Shown: positions 17,422-26,800 of the stretch, one piece after another
How positions within the stretch are numbered: position 1 is the first letter of the stretch
Layout of the letters: every line of letters starts with the position of its first letter
Assembly (NCBI GenBank): GCA_023395515.1
Contig: JAEWZB010000076.1
Coordinates: 1 to 64,000 of the forward strand
DNA: 64,000 nt
Reading direction: 5' to 3'
From: Bacillota bacterium
GTDB lineage: Bacteria; Bacillota; Syntrophomonadia; Syntrophomonadales; Syntrophomonadaceae
Made by a program: the position numbers and the translations under genes
The notes under the pieces: generated by a model
Told to the model about the DNA's origin: nothing
Seen by the model: only the letters and a program-made list of their open reading frames with translations
Database searches by the model: none

Positions 17422-18299
17422 GACCTTCTTTAGTATATTTAGCTATATTTTTTGGGGTCTTATGTATGTCGACTTCTTCGATAATCATAAAGTATATTGC
17501 CGCTCCTGCCATGATTATTGCTTTTTACCGGGTGGTATTTACCTCGCTGGCTTCGGCCGGTGGCCAAGGAAGAAAATTAAGCTCCAGCCTGGCCCAAATA
17601 TCTAAAATAGATTATTTATATATTATGGGGGCCGGATTCTTTTTAGCTTTGCACTTTGGTTTTTGGATAACTTCATTAAGTTATACCAGTATTTCCAGTT
17701 CAGTTTTATTTACCAATTTACAAGTTATTTTTGTGCTCTTCTTTTCTATTTTCATTCTCCGGGAAAAATTGAATTTACTAGTCAGCGTAGGTATTATTAT
17801 TGCACTTAGCGGCTGTGTAGTAATAGCCCATGGTGATTTGCAATACGGTAAATTGATGGGTGACATGTTAGCTTTAGCCAGCGGTCTTTTTGTGGCTATT
17901 TATTTTATAATCGGGCGGGATGTTAGAAAACGGGTAGATGCTTTAACTTACACCAGTATTACCAGTTTGACTGCTGCGGTAGTCTTGTTTTTCGCTTGTG
18001 TAGCTTTTGGATTAGAGTTTACCGGTTACCGAAGTCTGGATTGGATGCTTTTTATTTTATTAGCTCTGGGGCCAGGACTGGGAGGACATGCCATATTAAA
18101 CTGGGCTCTGAAATATGTAAAAGCTCCTATTGTGGCAGTATCTATTTTAGGTGAATCAGTAGGAGCCAGCCTACTGGCTTATATAATTATTAAGGAACAT
18201 CTGCTGTGGTATCAGATATTAGGCGGTATTTTAATTATAAGCGGTATATATATGGCGGCAGTTTTTGATGGAAAGCGGGGACGGGCAAGTGAGGGGTAA
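17418..18299 (+). CDS. DMT superfamily transporter, EamA family
   Basis: 293 residues with about ten hydrophobic segments in two EamA repeats: LAIFFGVLCMSTSSIIIKYI at the start, and LGPGLGGHAILNWALKYVKAPIVAVSILGE in the second repeat. DMT proteins export or take up small metabolites, often amino acids. The GTG start overlaps the livG stop by four bases, so it belongs to the liv operon and stands where livF is usually found. Export of excess amino acids is a reasonable but unproven guess. Confidence 0.88.
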   Translation: MRPSLVYLAIFFGVLCMSTSSIIIKYIAAPAMIIAFYRVVFTSLASAGGQGRKLSSSLAQISKIDYLYIMGAGFFLALHFGFWITSLSYTSISSSVLFTNLQVIFVLFFSIFILREKLNLLVSVGIIIALSGCVVIAHGDLQYGKLMGDMLALASGLFVAIYFIIGRDVRKRVDALTYTSITSLTAAVVLFFACVAFGLEFTGYRSLDWMLFILLALGPGLGGHAILNWALKYVKAPIVAVSILGESVGASLLAYIIIKEHLLWYQILGGILIISGIYMAAVFDGKRGRASEG

Positions 18300-18305
18300 A
18301 AACGA

Positions 18306-18336
18306 AGAGCCATCGGGGACAGTCCCCAATGACTCT
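18306..18336. terminator. Hairpin with GGGGACAGTCCCC core between convergent genes
   Basis: AGAGCCATCGGGGA pairs with TCCCCAATGACTCT through about 14 positions, two of them G-U on the RNA. It lies between the EamA gene and the convergent spoIID-like gene. There is no clear T run, so it may be a REP-type repeat rather than a true terminator. CCCTAACCCCTTA-type low-complexity sequence follows. Confidence 0.45.
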
Positions 18337-18395
18337 CTTAAGGGAGAAGCTCTTAGATACCCCTAACTCCTAACCCCTAACCCCTTACACCTCAC

Positions 18396-19361
18396 CTACT
18401 TATACAGCTTGGTCCAGTTAGCTTGGGGGTAATAGTGTTCTACTATATCTTTAGCGGTGGCCCGGTTTTCCTTAGCCATAGTGTAGGCTCCCCACTGCTC
18501 CATACCACAGCCATGTCCCCACCCTACTCCTCTAAAAACGATGTAGTTTCCTTCCGGTTTAATACTGGTGAAATCAGTGGAATACAAGCGGTCAAATCCT
18601 ATTTCCTGTCTTAAGTCAACTCCCGCTATAGATGCTTTACCCGCGGTAATAGTAAGAGCCCGGCCCGAGGGGCCTTTTTTAGCTATTTTAATATCATCTA
18701 AATTACCGGCATCATTACCCATAATTTTTTTTACTTCCCAACGGGGAACTTTTACCGTCCAGTTATGGTACTTTTCGGGGGCGTTTTTTAATCCGTTAGT
18801 ATCAACAGCTACTATATAAGGGGCGGTTTTGGCTAAAGCCGGAAAGCCCTCTTCAATACTGGCGGTCTTTTTTCCCGAAACGGAATGGAATAAAGCATAG
18901 ACGAATTTTCCTTTACTAGTAGTTAAAACTTGCCCTCGGGTAGCTTCCACTGCTTTAGTGATTTTATCAGTTATTTGGGTATTATCATAAGCTTGAAATT
19001 CAGTGTGGTCGTCACTGGCATCAGTATTATGCTTTCCTCTGGTACCTTCTTCATATTCAATTAAGGCTAGGGTGCTGGTACGGGCTACAATAGCTTGAGC
19101 CTTTAATGCTTCCATAGGAAACTCGTCGCTTATTTCTGCTGCTACTACCCCTTTAAGATATTCTTCTAATTTAAGCTCTTCTTTAGCTCCGGTAGCAGTC
19201 CGGTATAACGAAATAGTAGGTTCTGAATCGTATTTTTTTACTTCCGGGGCTAGTTTAACCGGCTTAGGAGCAGGGGCGGGCTTTTTGTTACAGCCACCTA
19301 GACTAGCAAGGGAAACCAATAAGGTTACTATCAGCAAATAAGAACATATGCGTTTAAACAA
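18396..19361 (-). CDS. SpoIID/LytB domain lipoprotein
   Basis: 321 residues. The N-terminus is a lipoprotein signal (SYLLIVTLLVSLASLGGC). The SpoIID domain follows: LEEYLKGVVAAEISDEFPMEALKAQAIVART, then DVDTNGLKNAP-type sequence, and the C-terminal FRGVGWGHGCGMEQWGAYTMA that carries the conserved GHGxGMxQWGA motif. SpoIID is a peptidoglycan lytic transglycosylase used in engulfment. LytB-type paralogues act in other wall remodelling. The TTG start is preceded by AAGGAGAG. Because it is outside any spoII cluster, it may be a paralogue rather than SpoIID itself. Confidence 0.9.
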   Translation of the reverse strand: MFKRICSYLLIVTLLVSLASLGGCNKKPAPAPKPVKLAPEVKKYDSEPTISLYRTATGAKEELKLEEYLKGVVAAEISDEFPMEALKAQAIVARTSTLALIEYEEGTRGKHNTDASDDHTEFQAYDNTQITDKITKAVEATRGQVLTTSKGKFVYALFHSVSGKKTASIEEGFPALAKTAPYIVAVDTNGLKNAPEKYHNWTVKVPRWEVKKIMGNDAGNLDDIKIAKKGPSGRALTITAGKASIAGVDLRQEIGFDRLYSTDFTSIKPEGNYIVFRGVGWGHGCGMEQWGAYTMAKENRATAKDIVEHYYPQANWTKLYK

Positions 19362-19469
19362 AACTATCTCTCCTTCACGGCTTAATTTGCGTCTTGTAGT
19401 TAGTATTTTGTTATTTTTGCAAGTTATGTATAATTAATTTGGATTATTATTTATTATGGAGGCGGCTAA

Positions 19470-19925
19470 GTGCATATAGTTTTAGTAGAACCAGAAATAC
19501 CACAAAACACAGGTAATATAGTGCGCACTTGTGCTTTGACGAGGACGGTGCTCCATCTGGTAAAACCTTTAGGTTTTTCCATAGAGGATCGTTATCTTAA
19601 AAGAGCCGGACTAGATTATTGGGATAAAGTTGAAATACATGTTTGGAATAGCTTTGCAGAAGTTATCAGTAATTTTAGCGAGGGTAATAATATCTACTTA
19701 GCAACGACTAAGGCCAGGAGAAATTATCATGAGGTAGCTTACACTGCTGATGATGTTTTAGTCTTTGGTCCGGAAAGTAAAGGTTTATCCGAGGCAATTT
19801 TGCAAAGTCATCCCCATCATATTAGAATTCCTATGGTTGATATGGGACGCTCTTTAAATCTTAGCAATTCCGCAGCTATTATTTTATACGAAGCCTTACG
19901 TCAGCAAAATTTTTCTACGATTTAA
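19470..19925 (+). CDS. trmL: tRNA (cytidine(34)-2'-O)-methyltransferase
   Basis: 151 residues, the size of TrmL, the minimal SPOUT methyltransferase. The three SPOUT motifs are visible: NTGNIVRTCA, VFGPESKGLSEAIL, and MGRSLNLSNSAAIILYEALRQ. It methylates the 2'-OH of the wobble nucleotide in certain leucine tRNAs using S-adenosylmethionine. The start is a GTG with TGGAGG upstream. Confidence 0.93.
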   Translation: MHIVLVEPEIPQNTGNIVRTCALTRTVLHLVKPLGFSIEDRYLKRAGLDYWDKVEIHVWNSFAEVISNFSEGNNIYLATTKARRNYHEVAYTADDVLVFGPESKGLSEAILQSHPHHIRIPMVDMGRSLNLSNSAAIILYEALRQQNFSTI

Positions 19926-19950
19926 GTATAGTCTGGGAGGAGATGTTGTT

Positions 19951-21225
19951 ATGTATACACCACGGCTCAATCTATTTGAATTAATTTTGGGTTTATCAGA
20001 AGCTATAGACTTGGTAAGCCCTGCGGTAGCTAACCATCATAAAAGGGTAGCCTATATAGCTGCCGCTATTGCTGAAAAGCTGGGTTTGCCGGAAAATATT
20101 CAGCGTCAATTAATATTAGCCGGAGCTGTTCATGATATAGGCGGTTTTACTATAAAGGAAAGGGTTATTTCCTTACAGTTTGAAGATGAATTTGCCTATG
20201 AACATGCCGAAATTGGTTATTCACTAATAAATATATATGAGCCTTTGCAACCGGTAGCAGAGATAGTGCGGTTTCATCATGTACCTTGGCATGCTGGGCA
20301 AGGCCAAACATTTAAAGGCTTGAAGGTGCCTAAAGAATCTCATATTTTGCATTTAGCTGATAGGATTGCCGTCCTGGTTGATAACCCTCACACGGTATTA
20401 GAGAAGGCAGCCCCGATTTGCGAGCGGATTGCCAAGTCTAAGGATATTTTGTTTGTCCCGGAATATGTGGATGCTTTTTTGGAATTGGCCAAATATGAAT
20501 ACTTTTGGTTAGATATTGTGTCCAATTGCTTAGATCATATATTATCCAGAAAGTTTGCCGGTATTACCTTGAATCTGGATTTAGACGATTTGGTGGATAT
20601 TTCCCGTATATTTTCCCGCATAGTTGATTTTAGAAGCCCGGTAAATGCGGCCCATTCCAGTGGAGTAGCTAATTCGGCCAAACTCTTAAGTGATGCTTTA
20701 GGTTTTAGTAAAGATAAAAGTATTTTAATGCTGGTAGCGGGGTATTTACATGATATAGGCAAACTGGCAGTACCGCCTGAAATTCTTGAAAAGCCTGGCA
20801 AGCTTACCCCGGAGGAATTTATGATCATAAAAAGGCACACTTATTACACAAATAGTATTTTGTCTAATATTAAAACTTTTGAAGAAATAACTAAGTGGGC
20901 GGCTTATCACCATGAAAAACTAGATGGTACCGGCTACCCGTTTCACTTAACGGAAAAAGACCTGCCTCTGGAATCACAGGTAATGTCGGTAGCAGATGTA
21001 TTTACGGCAATTACCGAAGATAGGCCTTACCGCCCCGGTATGGGCAAGCCGGAAGTGATAAATGTACTAAACCGTATGGTGCAAAATAGAGCCTTGAATG
21101 GTGATATTGTTAAAGTTCTCATCAATAATTATGATGTCATAAATCAGGGACGATCTTTAGCGCAGCAAGCTTCACTAGAGGAATATGGACGTTTTCTTAC
21201 TCCTTTAAGTAAATTATTGAAATAG
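19951..21225 (+). CDS. Tandem HD / HD-GYP domain phosphodiesterase
   Basis: 424 residues with two HD-type domains. The N-terminal one carries HHKRVAYIAAAIAEKLG and VHDIGG. The C-terminal one is a full HD-GYP: LHDIGKLAVPP, then HHEKLDGTGYPF, then VMSVADVFTAITEDRPYRPGM. HD-GYP enzymes hydrolyse c-di-GMP. There is no signal peptide, so it should be cytosolic. The gene lies upstream of a hybrid kinase and a GGDEF regulator in the same orientation but is not tightly coupled to them. Confidence 0.9.
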   Translation: MYTPRLNLFELILGLSEAIDLVSPAVANHHKRVAYIAAAIAEKLGLPENIQRQLILAGAVHDIGGFTIKERVISLQFEDEFAYEHAEIGYSLINIYEPLQPVAEIVRFHHVPWHAGQGQTFKGLKVPKESHILHLADRIAVLVDNPHTVLEKAAPICERIAKSKDILFVPEYVDAFLELAKYEYFWLDIVSNCLDHILSRKFAGITLNLDLDDLVDISRIFSRIVDFRSPVNAAHSSGVANSAKLLSDALGFSKDKSILMLVAGYLHDIGKLAVPPEILEKPGKLTPEEFMIIKRHTYYTNSILSNIKTFEEITKWAAYHHEKLDGTGYPFHLTEKDLPLESQVMSVADVFTAITEDRPYRPGMGKPEVINVLNRMVQNRALNGDIVKVLINNYDVINQGRSLAQQASLEEYGRFLTPLSKLLK

Positions 21226-21374
21226 GCAAAAAAGTTTCTATATACTTAAAGTGAACCATTTGTACTATAATAATTAGGACTATTCGATTAATTCGCATTT
21301 ACCAAAAGAGGGAAATGGTAAAATGTGGCGAAGATGTATTAGTATTGTAGCGGGGGTGGGAGTGAAATTAATTA

Positions 21375-23759
21375 ATGAAATTAAGTACCAAGATATTCTT
21401 GATTATGACCGTTTTGGCTGCTTTAATAATATCCGTATTGTTGTACCATACGGAAAAGTTTCTTATTCCCCGGCAGGAGGAAACTTTGCTTAATAATGCC
21501 CGTAATACGGCTTTATATTTACAACAGGTAAGCCCTCTGTTAAGTCTGGAACAAAGGCAAAGCCTTTTGGAAAAGATGGTCTGTAACCATAATGGAATAG
21601 CCTATTTAACCGTTATTAATAAAAGTGGAAAAGCTATTAATCATAGTGAACCTGGCAGAAGAGACATGGTTTTTAATGATGCCGGGACCAAATATGCTTT
21701 AGAGAAAGGTTTACCAGTTGAGCAAGTTTATGAACGGGATAGTGATAACCCTGAATCCCCTTATCATAAACAAAAGGTTATTGATATACTTCTGCCTTAT
21801 CAGGATAGTGATGGTAATAGTTTAGGGGTTATCAATGTAGGCTTATCAATGGAACATATTAATGAAATAAGGCAAGATTATTATGAACGCATCACTATTA
21901 CTTCTCTAATAATTATCATCTTAATCTTACTATTATCCGCAGTTTTTTATCGTGACATAATCCTACCCATTCGTAATTTATTAATGGTTTTTCAAGAAAT
22001 GAAAAAAGGCAATTATAATCAAGTATGTGCCATAGAAAGAAATGATGAACTAGGGCTCTTAACCTACGAGTTTAATAATATGTCGACCCGTTTAACTTCA
22101 GTATTAAAAGATTTGGAAATACGGGAAACGGAACTGGAATTAAACCAAGAAGAGCTTGAACATAGGGTTAAAATCAGGACTAAAGAATTAGAAGATAATT
22201 TAAGGCTCTTAAAATCAACGGAATTGGCTTTGCGTGAAAGTGAAAAAGCTTTGCGGGTTTCCGAGGAAAAATTTTCGGCAGCTTTTCGCTTGAGTCCGCA
22301 GGCCATAACCTTAATGCATTTTGAAACCGGCCGTTATGTAGAAGTAAATGATGCCTGGTTAAGATTCATTAAGTTAAAACGAGAAGATGTTATTGGCAAA
22401 AACTTTCTCAAATTAAATATCTGGTGTCATAAACAAGATAGCATTAGAATGCTTAGGATCTTGCGGAAGGAGGGAACTGGTAATAACATTGAGATATACT
22501 TTAGAAATAGTCAAGGTGATATCAGGCCTTTTCTATGCTCATATACTAATGTGATGATTGGTGATGAAAAATACGTTTTATTTGTAGCTAATGATATTTC
22601 AGAACAAAAGGCTATGGAACAAGACTTAGAAATACATCAGGAAAAACTTACCGCAGAAAGAATAAAGGCTTGCAAGCTGGAATCACTAGGAGTTTTAGCC
22701 GGGGGACTAGCTCATGATTTTAATAATATGCTTACGGTGATTACGGGGAATCTTAGTTTGGCTAAAATGCATAACCCCAGTGATGGTATTAAAATTTTCT
22801 TAACCGAAATAGAAACAGCCGCATTACAAGCCCAAGATTTAACTAGACAATTATTAACCTTTTCCAAACCGGATGCTCCGGCTAAACAAACCATATCCAT
22901 ATCCGAGCTTTTACGCAAAACAGTTAATTTTGCCCTTAGTGGTTCTAATATTATTTGTAAATTTTCCATTTCTCCGTATATACATAATATAGAAGCTGAT
23001 GAAGGACAAATTAGACAGGTAATAAATAACTTAATTATTAATGCTATTCAGGCTATGCCTAATGGCGGAGCAGTGAGTGTAGAAGCTAGGAATTATACGG
23101 TTAGTAATGCTGATTTTTTACCGATTCCTAACGGTGATTATGTAGTTATTATTATTGCCGATCAAGGCTATGGCATACCTGAAGACAGCAGGAATAAGAT
23201 TTTTGATCCTTATTATACTACGAAAGAATCTGGCAGTGGCTTAGGCTTAGCCACTTCATATTCAATTGTTAATCAACACGAAGGATATATTACCTTTGAA
23301 TCTGAAATAGGCCAGGGCACTACTTTTTATGTATATCTTCCGGCCCTTAGTGGAGTTGAAGCTATACCTTGCCCAGAGGAAGAAGATTTAGCGTTTGGCA
23401 GTGGCAGAATATTGATAATGGAAGATACCGAAATTATTAGAAAGATGCTGGGAAATATGTTGACTTCCTTAGGTTATCAAGCTGAGCTGGTCAGCAATAG
23501 ACAAGAAGGGGTAGCAATGTATGCTAAGGCTCTTCAGGATAATAAATTTGATGCGGTTATAATGGATTTAACGGTACCGGGAGACGGGGCAGCTACTGAA
23601 ACTATTGAGGAATTATTAGAACTGGACCCGGCGGCCAAAGTCATATTAACTAGTGGTTATACTAATAATCCTATTATCAAGTCCTATAATGAATGGGGTT
23701 TTAGTGCGGTACTTACTAAACCTTTTAGTTTAAGTGAGCTAAGCCAGGCTCTAAAGTAA
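21375..23759 (+). CDS. Hybrid sensor histidine kinase (membrane, HAMP, PAS, HisKA, HATPase, REC)
   Basis: 794 residues. Two membrane segments (about residues 7-25 and 175-195) flank an extracytoplasmic sensor part. A HAMP region and a charged coiled coil follow (LEIRETELELNQEELEHRVK), then PAS near 305-415. The dimerisation motif GGLAHDFNNMLTVITGN has the phospho-accepting His. ATPase motifs are NNLIINAIQAMPNGG, DQGYGIPED and GSGLGLATSYSIV. A C-terminal receiver carries VIMDLTVPG. The input ligand is unknown. It lies 86 bases before a response regulator-GGDEF gene, a plausible partner for phosphorelay. Confidence 0.92.
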   Translation: MKLSTKIFLIMTVLAALIISVLLYHTEKFLIPRQEETLLNNARNTALYLQQVSPLLSLEQRQSLLEKMVCNHNGIAYLTVINKSGKAINHSEPGRRDMVFNDAGTKYALEKGLPVEQVYERDSDNPESPYHKQKVIDILLPYQDSDGNSLGVINVGLSMEHINEIRQDYYERITITSLIIIILILLLSAVFYRDIILPIRNLLMVFQEMKKGNYNQVCAIERNDELGLLTYEFNNMSTRLTSVLKDLEIRETELELNQEELEHRVKIRTKELEDNLRLLKSTELALRESEKALRVSEEKFSAAFRLSPQAITLMHFETGRYVEVNDAWLRFIKLKREDVIGKNFLKLNIWCHKQDSIRMLRILRKEGTGNNIEIYFRNSQGDIRPFLCSYTNVMIGDEKYVLFVANDISEQKAMEQDLEIHQEKLTAERIKACKLESLGVLAGGLAHDFNNMLTVITGNLSLAKMHNPSDGIKIFLTEIETAALQAQDLTRQLLTFSKPDAPAKQTISISELLRKTVNFALSGSNIICKFSISPYIHNIEADEGQIRQVINNLIINAIQAMPNGGAVSVEARNYTVSNADFLPIPNGDYVVIIIADQGYGIPEDSRNKIFDPYYTTKESGSGLGLATSYSIVNQHEGYITFESEIGQGTTFYVYLPALSGVEAIPCPEEEDLAFGSGRILIMEDTEIIRKMLGNMLTSLGYQAELVSNRQEGVAMYAKALQDNKFDAVIMDLTVPGDGAATETIEELLELDPAAKVILTSGYTNNPIIKSYNEWGFSAVLTKPFSLSELSQALK

Positions 23760-23866
23760 CAAAGTGAATGATAACTTAGTGTCCAGTAGGAAGCAATTAC
23801 AGTATTATATAAGTAAGAAATATATTAGTTTGGGAAACATCAATCATGACCGGGGAGTTGAGAAAT

Positions 23867-24766
23867 ATGAGGATATTAATAGCAGAAGATGAACCTATTT
23901 CTAGAAAATTACTAGAAGATTCCCTGCGTAAATGGGGTTATGATGTTATCGTAACTAAAAATGGACTTGAAGCTTGGGAGGTTTTGCAGCAAGAAAAAAG
24001 GCCTAATCTAGTGGTATTGGATTGGATGATGCCGGGTATGGATGGAATTGAGGTCAGCCAAAAAGTTAGGGAACAGCACTTTGCTAATTATGTTTATATA
24101 ATACTACTGACTGCCCGTAGTCGTCCCGAAGATATAGTTTTAGGATTAAACTCAGGGGTTGACGATTACATAGTAAAACCCTTTTATGATGAGGAATTAA
24201 AATACCGCTTGAAAATTGGGGAAAGAATAATCGAGCTTGAACAGCGTATTTTGAGTTTGGCTTCTACTGACTACCTCACCGGTTTACTATATCGGCGTGC
24301 TTTTATGGAACGGCTGGAAGCAGAAGTTAATCGTGCCAAACGCCAGACGGGTAATTTAGGCCTCATAATTATTGATGTGGATTTTTTTAAGCAGATAAAT
24401 GATTCTTATGGTCATCAGGCCGGAGATTTAGTGTTACAGGATTTCGCCCGTAATTTGGATGATTGTTGCCGGGATTATGATTTTATTGGCCGTCATGGGG
24501 GGGAAGAATTTATTATTTGTTTACCCGGGGCTGATCTGGAGCAGAGTACTTTAACTGCTGAACGTATTAGAATGCAGATCGAAGCCAGCCGAACCTTTTT
24601 ACCCAGTAAGCAGAAATGGGTAAATGTAACGGCTAGTTTTGGTATAAGTGCCGTGGAGAAAGGTTTGCCCAATACTACCGATTTATTGATTAGTGCGGCT
24701 GATAATGCCTTGTATTTAGCGAAAAGCTTAGGCCGAAACCGGGTCATAAAATGTACCGAATTGTAA
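23867..24766 (+). CDS. Response regulator with diguanylate cyclase (REC-GGDEF)
   Basis: 299 residues. The receiver has the acidic pair in LIAEDEP, the phosphorylated Asp in VVLDWMMPG, and the conserved Lys in YIVKPF. The GGDEF domain has DYLTGLLYRRAF and the active GGEEF string (RHGGEEFIICLPG). Five residues before it is RDYD, matching the RxxD inhibitory I-site, so product feedback is likely. It should make c-di-GMP when phosphorylated. The ATG at 23867 with GGGGAG upstream is preferred over an ATG at 23846. Confidence 0.92.
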   Translation: MRILIAEDEPISRKLLEDSLRKWGYDVIVTKNGLEAWEVLQQEKRPNLVVLDWMMPGMDGIEVSQKVREQHFANYVYIILLTARSRPEDIVLGLNSGVDDYIVKPFYDEELKYRLKIGERIIELEQRILSLASTDYLTGLLYRRAFMERLEAEVNRAKRQTGNLGLIIIDVDFFKQINDSYGHQAGDLVLQDFARNLDDCCRDYDFIGRHGGEEFIICLPGADLEQSTLTAERIRMQIEASRTFLPSKQKWVNVTASFGISAVEKGLPNTTDLLISAADNALYLAKSLGRNRVIKCTEL

Positions 24767-24794
24767 AAATAGGGCTTATGTAAGCTCTATTTTG
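24767..24794 (+). terminator. Hairpin after the REC-GGDEF gene
   Basis: AAATAGGGCTTA pairs with TAAGCTCTATTT (one G-U pair) around a two-base loop and is followed by TTTT. It sits immediately after the stop codon. Confidence 0.75.
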
Positions 24795-24824
24795 CTTTCC
24801 TCACCTTCATTAATAATTAAAAAT

Positions 24825-24852
24825 AAAAAAACCCGGGATTCCCGGGTTTTTT
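24825..24852. terminator. Bidirectional intrinsic terminator
   Basis: AAAAAACCCGGG-ATT-CCCGGGTTTTTT: a perfect GC stem flanked by A and T runs, so it can work on both strands. It ends the minus-strand ferredoxin gene and backs up the preceding plus-strand terminator. Confidence 0.9.
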
Positions 24853-24860
24853 GTGTGATT

Positions 24861-25034
24861 TTATTCTTCCGGCACAGGTGCTTCGACAGGACATACATCA
24901 GCACATGCTGCGCATTCAGTACAGAGATCAGGGTCGATTATATATTTATCTTCACCCTCGGTAATGGCTTCTACCGGGCATTCATCTGCACAAACCCCAC
25001 ATGAAATGCACTCATCTGTGATTATATAGGTCAT
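24861..25034 (-). CDS. 2[4Fe-4S] ferredoxin
   Basis: 57 residues on the minus strand, with GAAGGAGGGAC before the ATG. Two cluster motifs are seen: CISCGVCADECPVEA near the N-terminus and CTECAACADVCPVEA near the C-terminus. The size and spacing are those of clostridial-type low-potential ferredoxins, which carry electrons between oxidoreductases in anaerobes. The protein is rich in acidic residues, as usual. It is monocistronic, with its own bidirectional terminator. Confidence 0.95.
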   Translation of the reverse strand: MTYIITDECISCGVCADECPVEAITEGEDKYIIDPDLCTECAACADVCPVEAPVPEE

Positions 25035-25290
25035 CTGGTGTCCCTCCTTCTTTCAATCCAATAATCGTATTATAATTACTGCCTAAATTTTTGTCAATTT
25101 TGCTGATATAAAAGAATTCAATAGCATTATGGGCTCCCCTGATGATTGGGGATTGGCTTATTTCTAAATAGGGTAAATTTTTTAACCGACTGAATAATAG
25201 TGTATTCATGGAACCTATGAATTGATAGTATATAAAAATTAGTATAAAATTTAAATGGCCATTATAATTGCATGAATAGGGGATATCACT

Positions 25291-25932
25291 ATGAAGTGTT
25301 TGATTTTAGCCAATGGAGACTACGGTCCTTTAAAGTATTATGAAAAACAACTACCAGCAGTAGATATGGTATTATGTGCTGATGGTGGAGCAAACTATGC
25401 ATATCAAATGAAGCTTATACCAGATTATATTATTGGTGACATGGATTCCATAGATGAGGTAGTTAAGGTTTTTTATCAGCAAAACGAAAAAGTATGTTTT
25501 AAGAAGTTTCCTCAGCAAAAGGATTTTACTGATACTCAATTAGTTATAAGTTTAGCCGAGGATTTAGGAGCTACAGAAATAATGTTTTTCGGTACTATAG
25601 GCAAACGCTTAGACCATACCCTATCTAATTTATATAGCAGCATTGAGACTTGTAAAAGAATTGACGCTATTGTTCATTATAGTCCTGAATGCTCCATCCA
25701 TATTATTTCTAAGCGGCTCCCATTACAAGGAAGTCCGGGTGAAATGGTTTCGGTGTTAGCTTTAAGTGATAGTGTTATGGGTCTTAGTATATGTGGGGTA
25801 GAGTATCCGCTGGATAATGTAGTTTTAGAGAAAAGTAATCCTTATGCTATTTCTAACATTATGGCTTTAAACGAGGCGGAAGTTGCAGTTAAAAATGGGG
25901 TTGTGGCAGTGTTCCATTATCATAACCTTTAA
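25291..25932 (+). CDS. thiN: Thiamine pyrophosphokinase
   Basis: 213 residues. The catalytic-domain strings are VLCADGGANYAYQMKLIPDYIIGDMDS, then KDFTDTQLVISLAEDLGATEIMFFGTIGKRLDHTLSN, the hallmark of ThiN. The C-terminal thiamine-binding domain has the expected size. It converts thiamine to thiamine diphosphate using ATP. No THI-box riboswitch was recognised upstream. The 250 bases before it hold no convincing gene. It ends 25 bases before cdaA. Confidence 0.92.
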   Translation: MKCLILANGDYGPLKYYEKQLPAVDMVLCADGGANYAYQMKLIPDYIIGDMDSIDEVVKVFYQQNEKVCFKKFPQQKDFTDTQLVISLAEDLGATEIMFFGTIGKRLDHTLSNLYSSIETCKRIDAIVHYSPECSIHIISKRLPLQGSPGEMVSVLALSDSVMGLSICGVEYPLDNVVLEKSNPYAISNIMALNEAEVAVKNGVVAVFHYHNL

Positions 25933-25957
25933 GATATAAACAGGTGGAGGAACTAAC

Positions 25958-26800
25958 ATGGACTTAAGTTTTTTATCAGGAGTTTTTGCCAGTCCGTGGA
26001 ATATAATTCGCAGTCTGCTGGATATAGCTATTGTTTCTTATCTTTTTTATCGCATTCTGAGGTGGATCACCGGAACTCGGGCAGAACAGCTATTAAAAGG
26101 GTTGGTATTGCTTTTAGTGTTTTCGGTATGTGCAAGTTTGCTAAGATTAGATATGGTTAACTGGATAGTGGAAAAATTATGGATATTATTTGCTATTACT
26201 TTGCCGATTGTATTTCAACCGGAACTAAGGCGATTGCTGGAGCAAATTGGCCGGGGCAGCTTTTTTACACCCCGTCGTTCCGGCTCAGAATTACAAGAAT
26301 ATGAACGGATAATACAAGAAATTACTGATGCGGTAGCGGTATTATCACGCAATAAAGTGGGAGCCTTAATTATTTTAACCAGGGAAACGGGAATTGCCGA
26401 ATATATGGAAAGCGGTATAGAACTTGACGCAGTAGTATCATCCAGCCTTTTAATAAATACCTTTGTGCCTAATTCGCCTTTACATGACGGGGCCGTAGTA
26501 ATTAATGATGGTCGGCTGGAAAAAGCAGCTTGTTTTCTGCCCTTAAGTGACAATCCGTTTTTAGAAAAGGATTTAGGCACGCGTCATAGAGCAGGTCTGG
26601 GTATTACGGAAGTATCAGATGCGGTGGCGGTTATTGTATCAGAAGAAACCGGTTCCGTATCAGTTGCGGCGGAAGGCCGCTTGCTACGTTTCCTGGATGC
26701 TCCCAGCCTGAAAGAAATTTTGGTGCGGGAGATGGCTAGCCGCCTTAATTGGAGTGAGGCTATTAGGAGGAGGTGGTCTAGTGAAGACGACCGGTCTTAA
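25958..26800 (+). CDS. cdaA: Membrane diadenylate cyclase CdaA
   Basis: 280 residues. Three hydrophobic segments at the N-terminus (about residues 13-30, 45-62 and 68-85) are followed by the DAC domain. The catalytic motifs are SPLHDGAVVINDG (DGA) and LGTRHRAGLG (RHR). CdaA makes c-di-AMP from two ATP at the membrane. It is followed by cdaR and glmM, the conserved order in Firmicutes, where CdaR and GlmM bind and restrain it. A c-di-AMP riboswitch occurs later in this window, upstream of ectABC. Confidence 0.97.
   Translation: MDLSFLSGVFASPWNIIRSLLDIAIVSYLFYRILRWITGTRAEQLLKGLVLLLVFSVCASLLRLDMVNWIVEKLWILFAITLPIVFQPELRRLLEQIGRGSFFTPRRSGSELQEYERIIQEITDAVAVLSRNKVGALIILTRETGIAEYMESGIELDAVVSSSLLINTFVPNSPLHDGAVVINDGRLEKAACFLPLSDNPFLEKDLGTRHRAGLGITEVSDAVAVIVSEETGSVSVAAEGRLLRFLDAPSLKEILVREMASRLNWSEAIRRRWSSEDDRS

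Noticed and set aside
24792..25004. Plus-strand frame over the ferredoxin gene
   Set aside because: It is antisense to the clear 57-residue ferredoxin and begins inside a terminator region.
25012..25209. Minus-strand open frame upstream of the ferredoxin gene
   Set aside because: It overlaps the ferredoxin start, has no ribosome binding site and no recognisable protein; it is chance open sequence.
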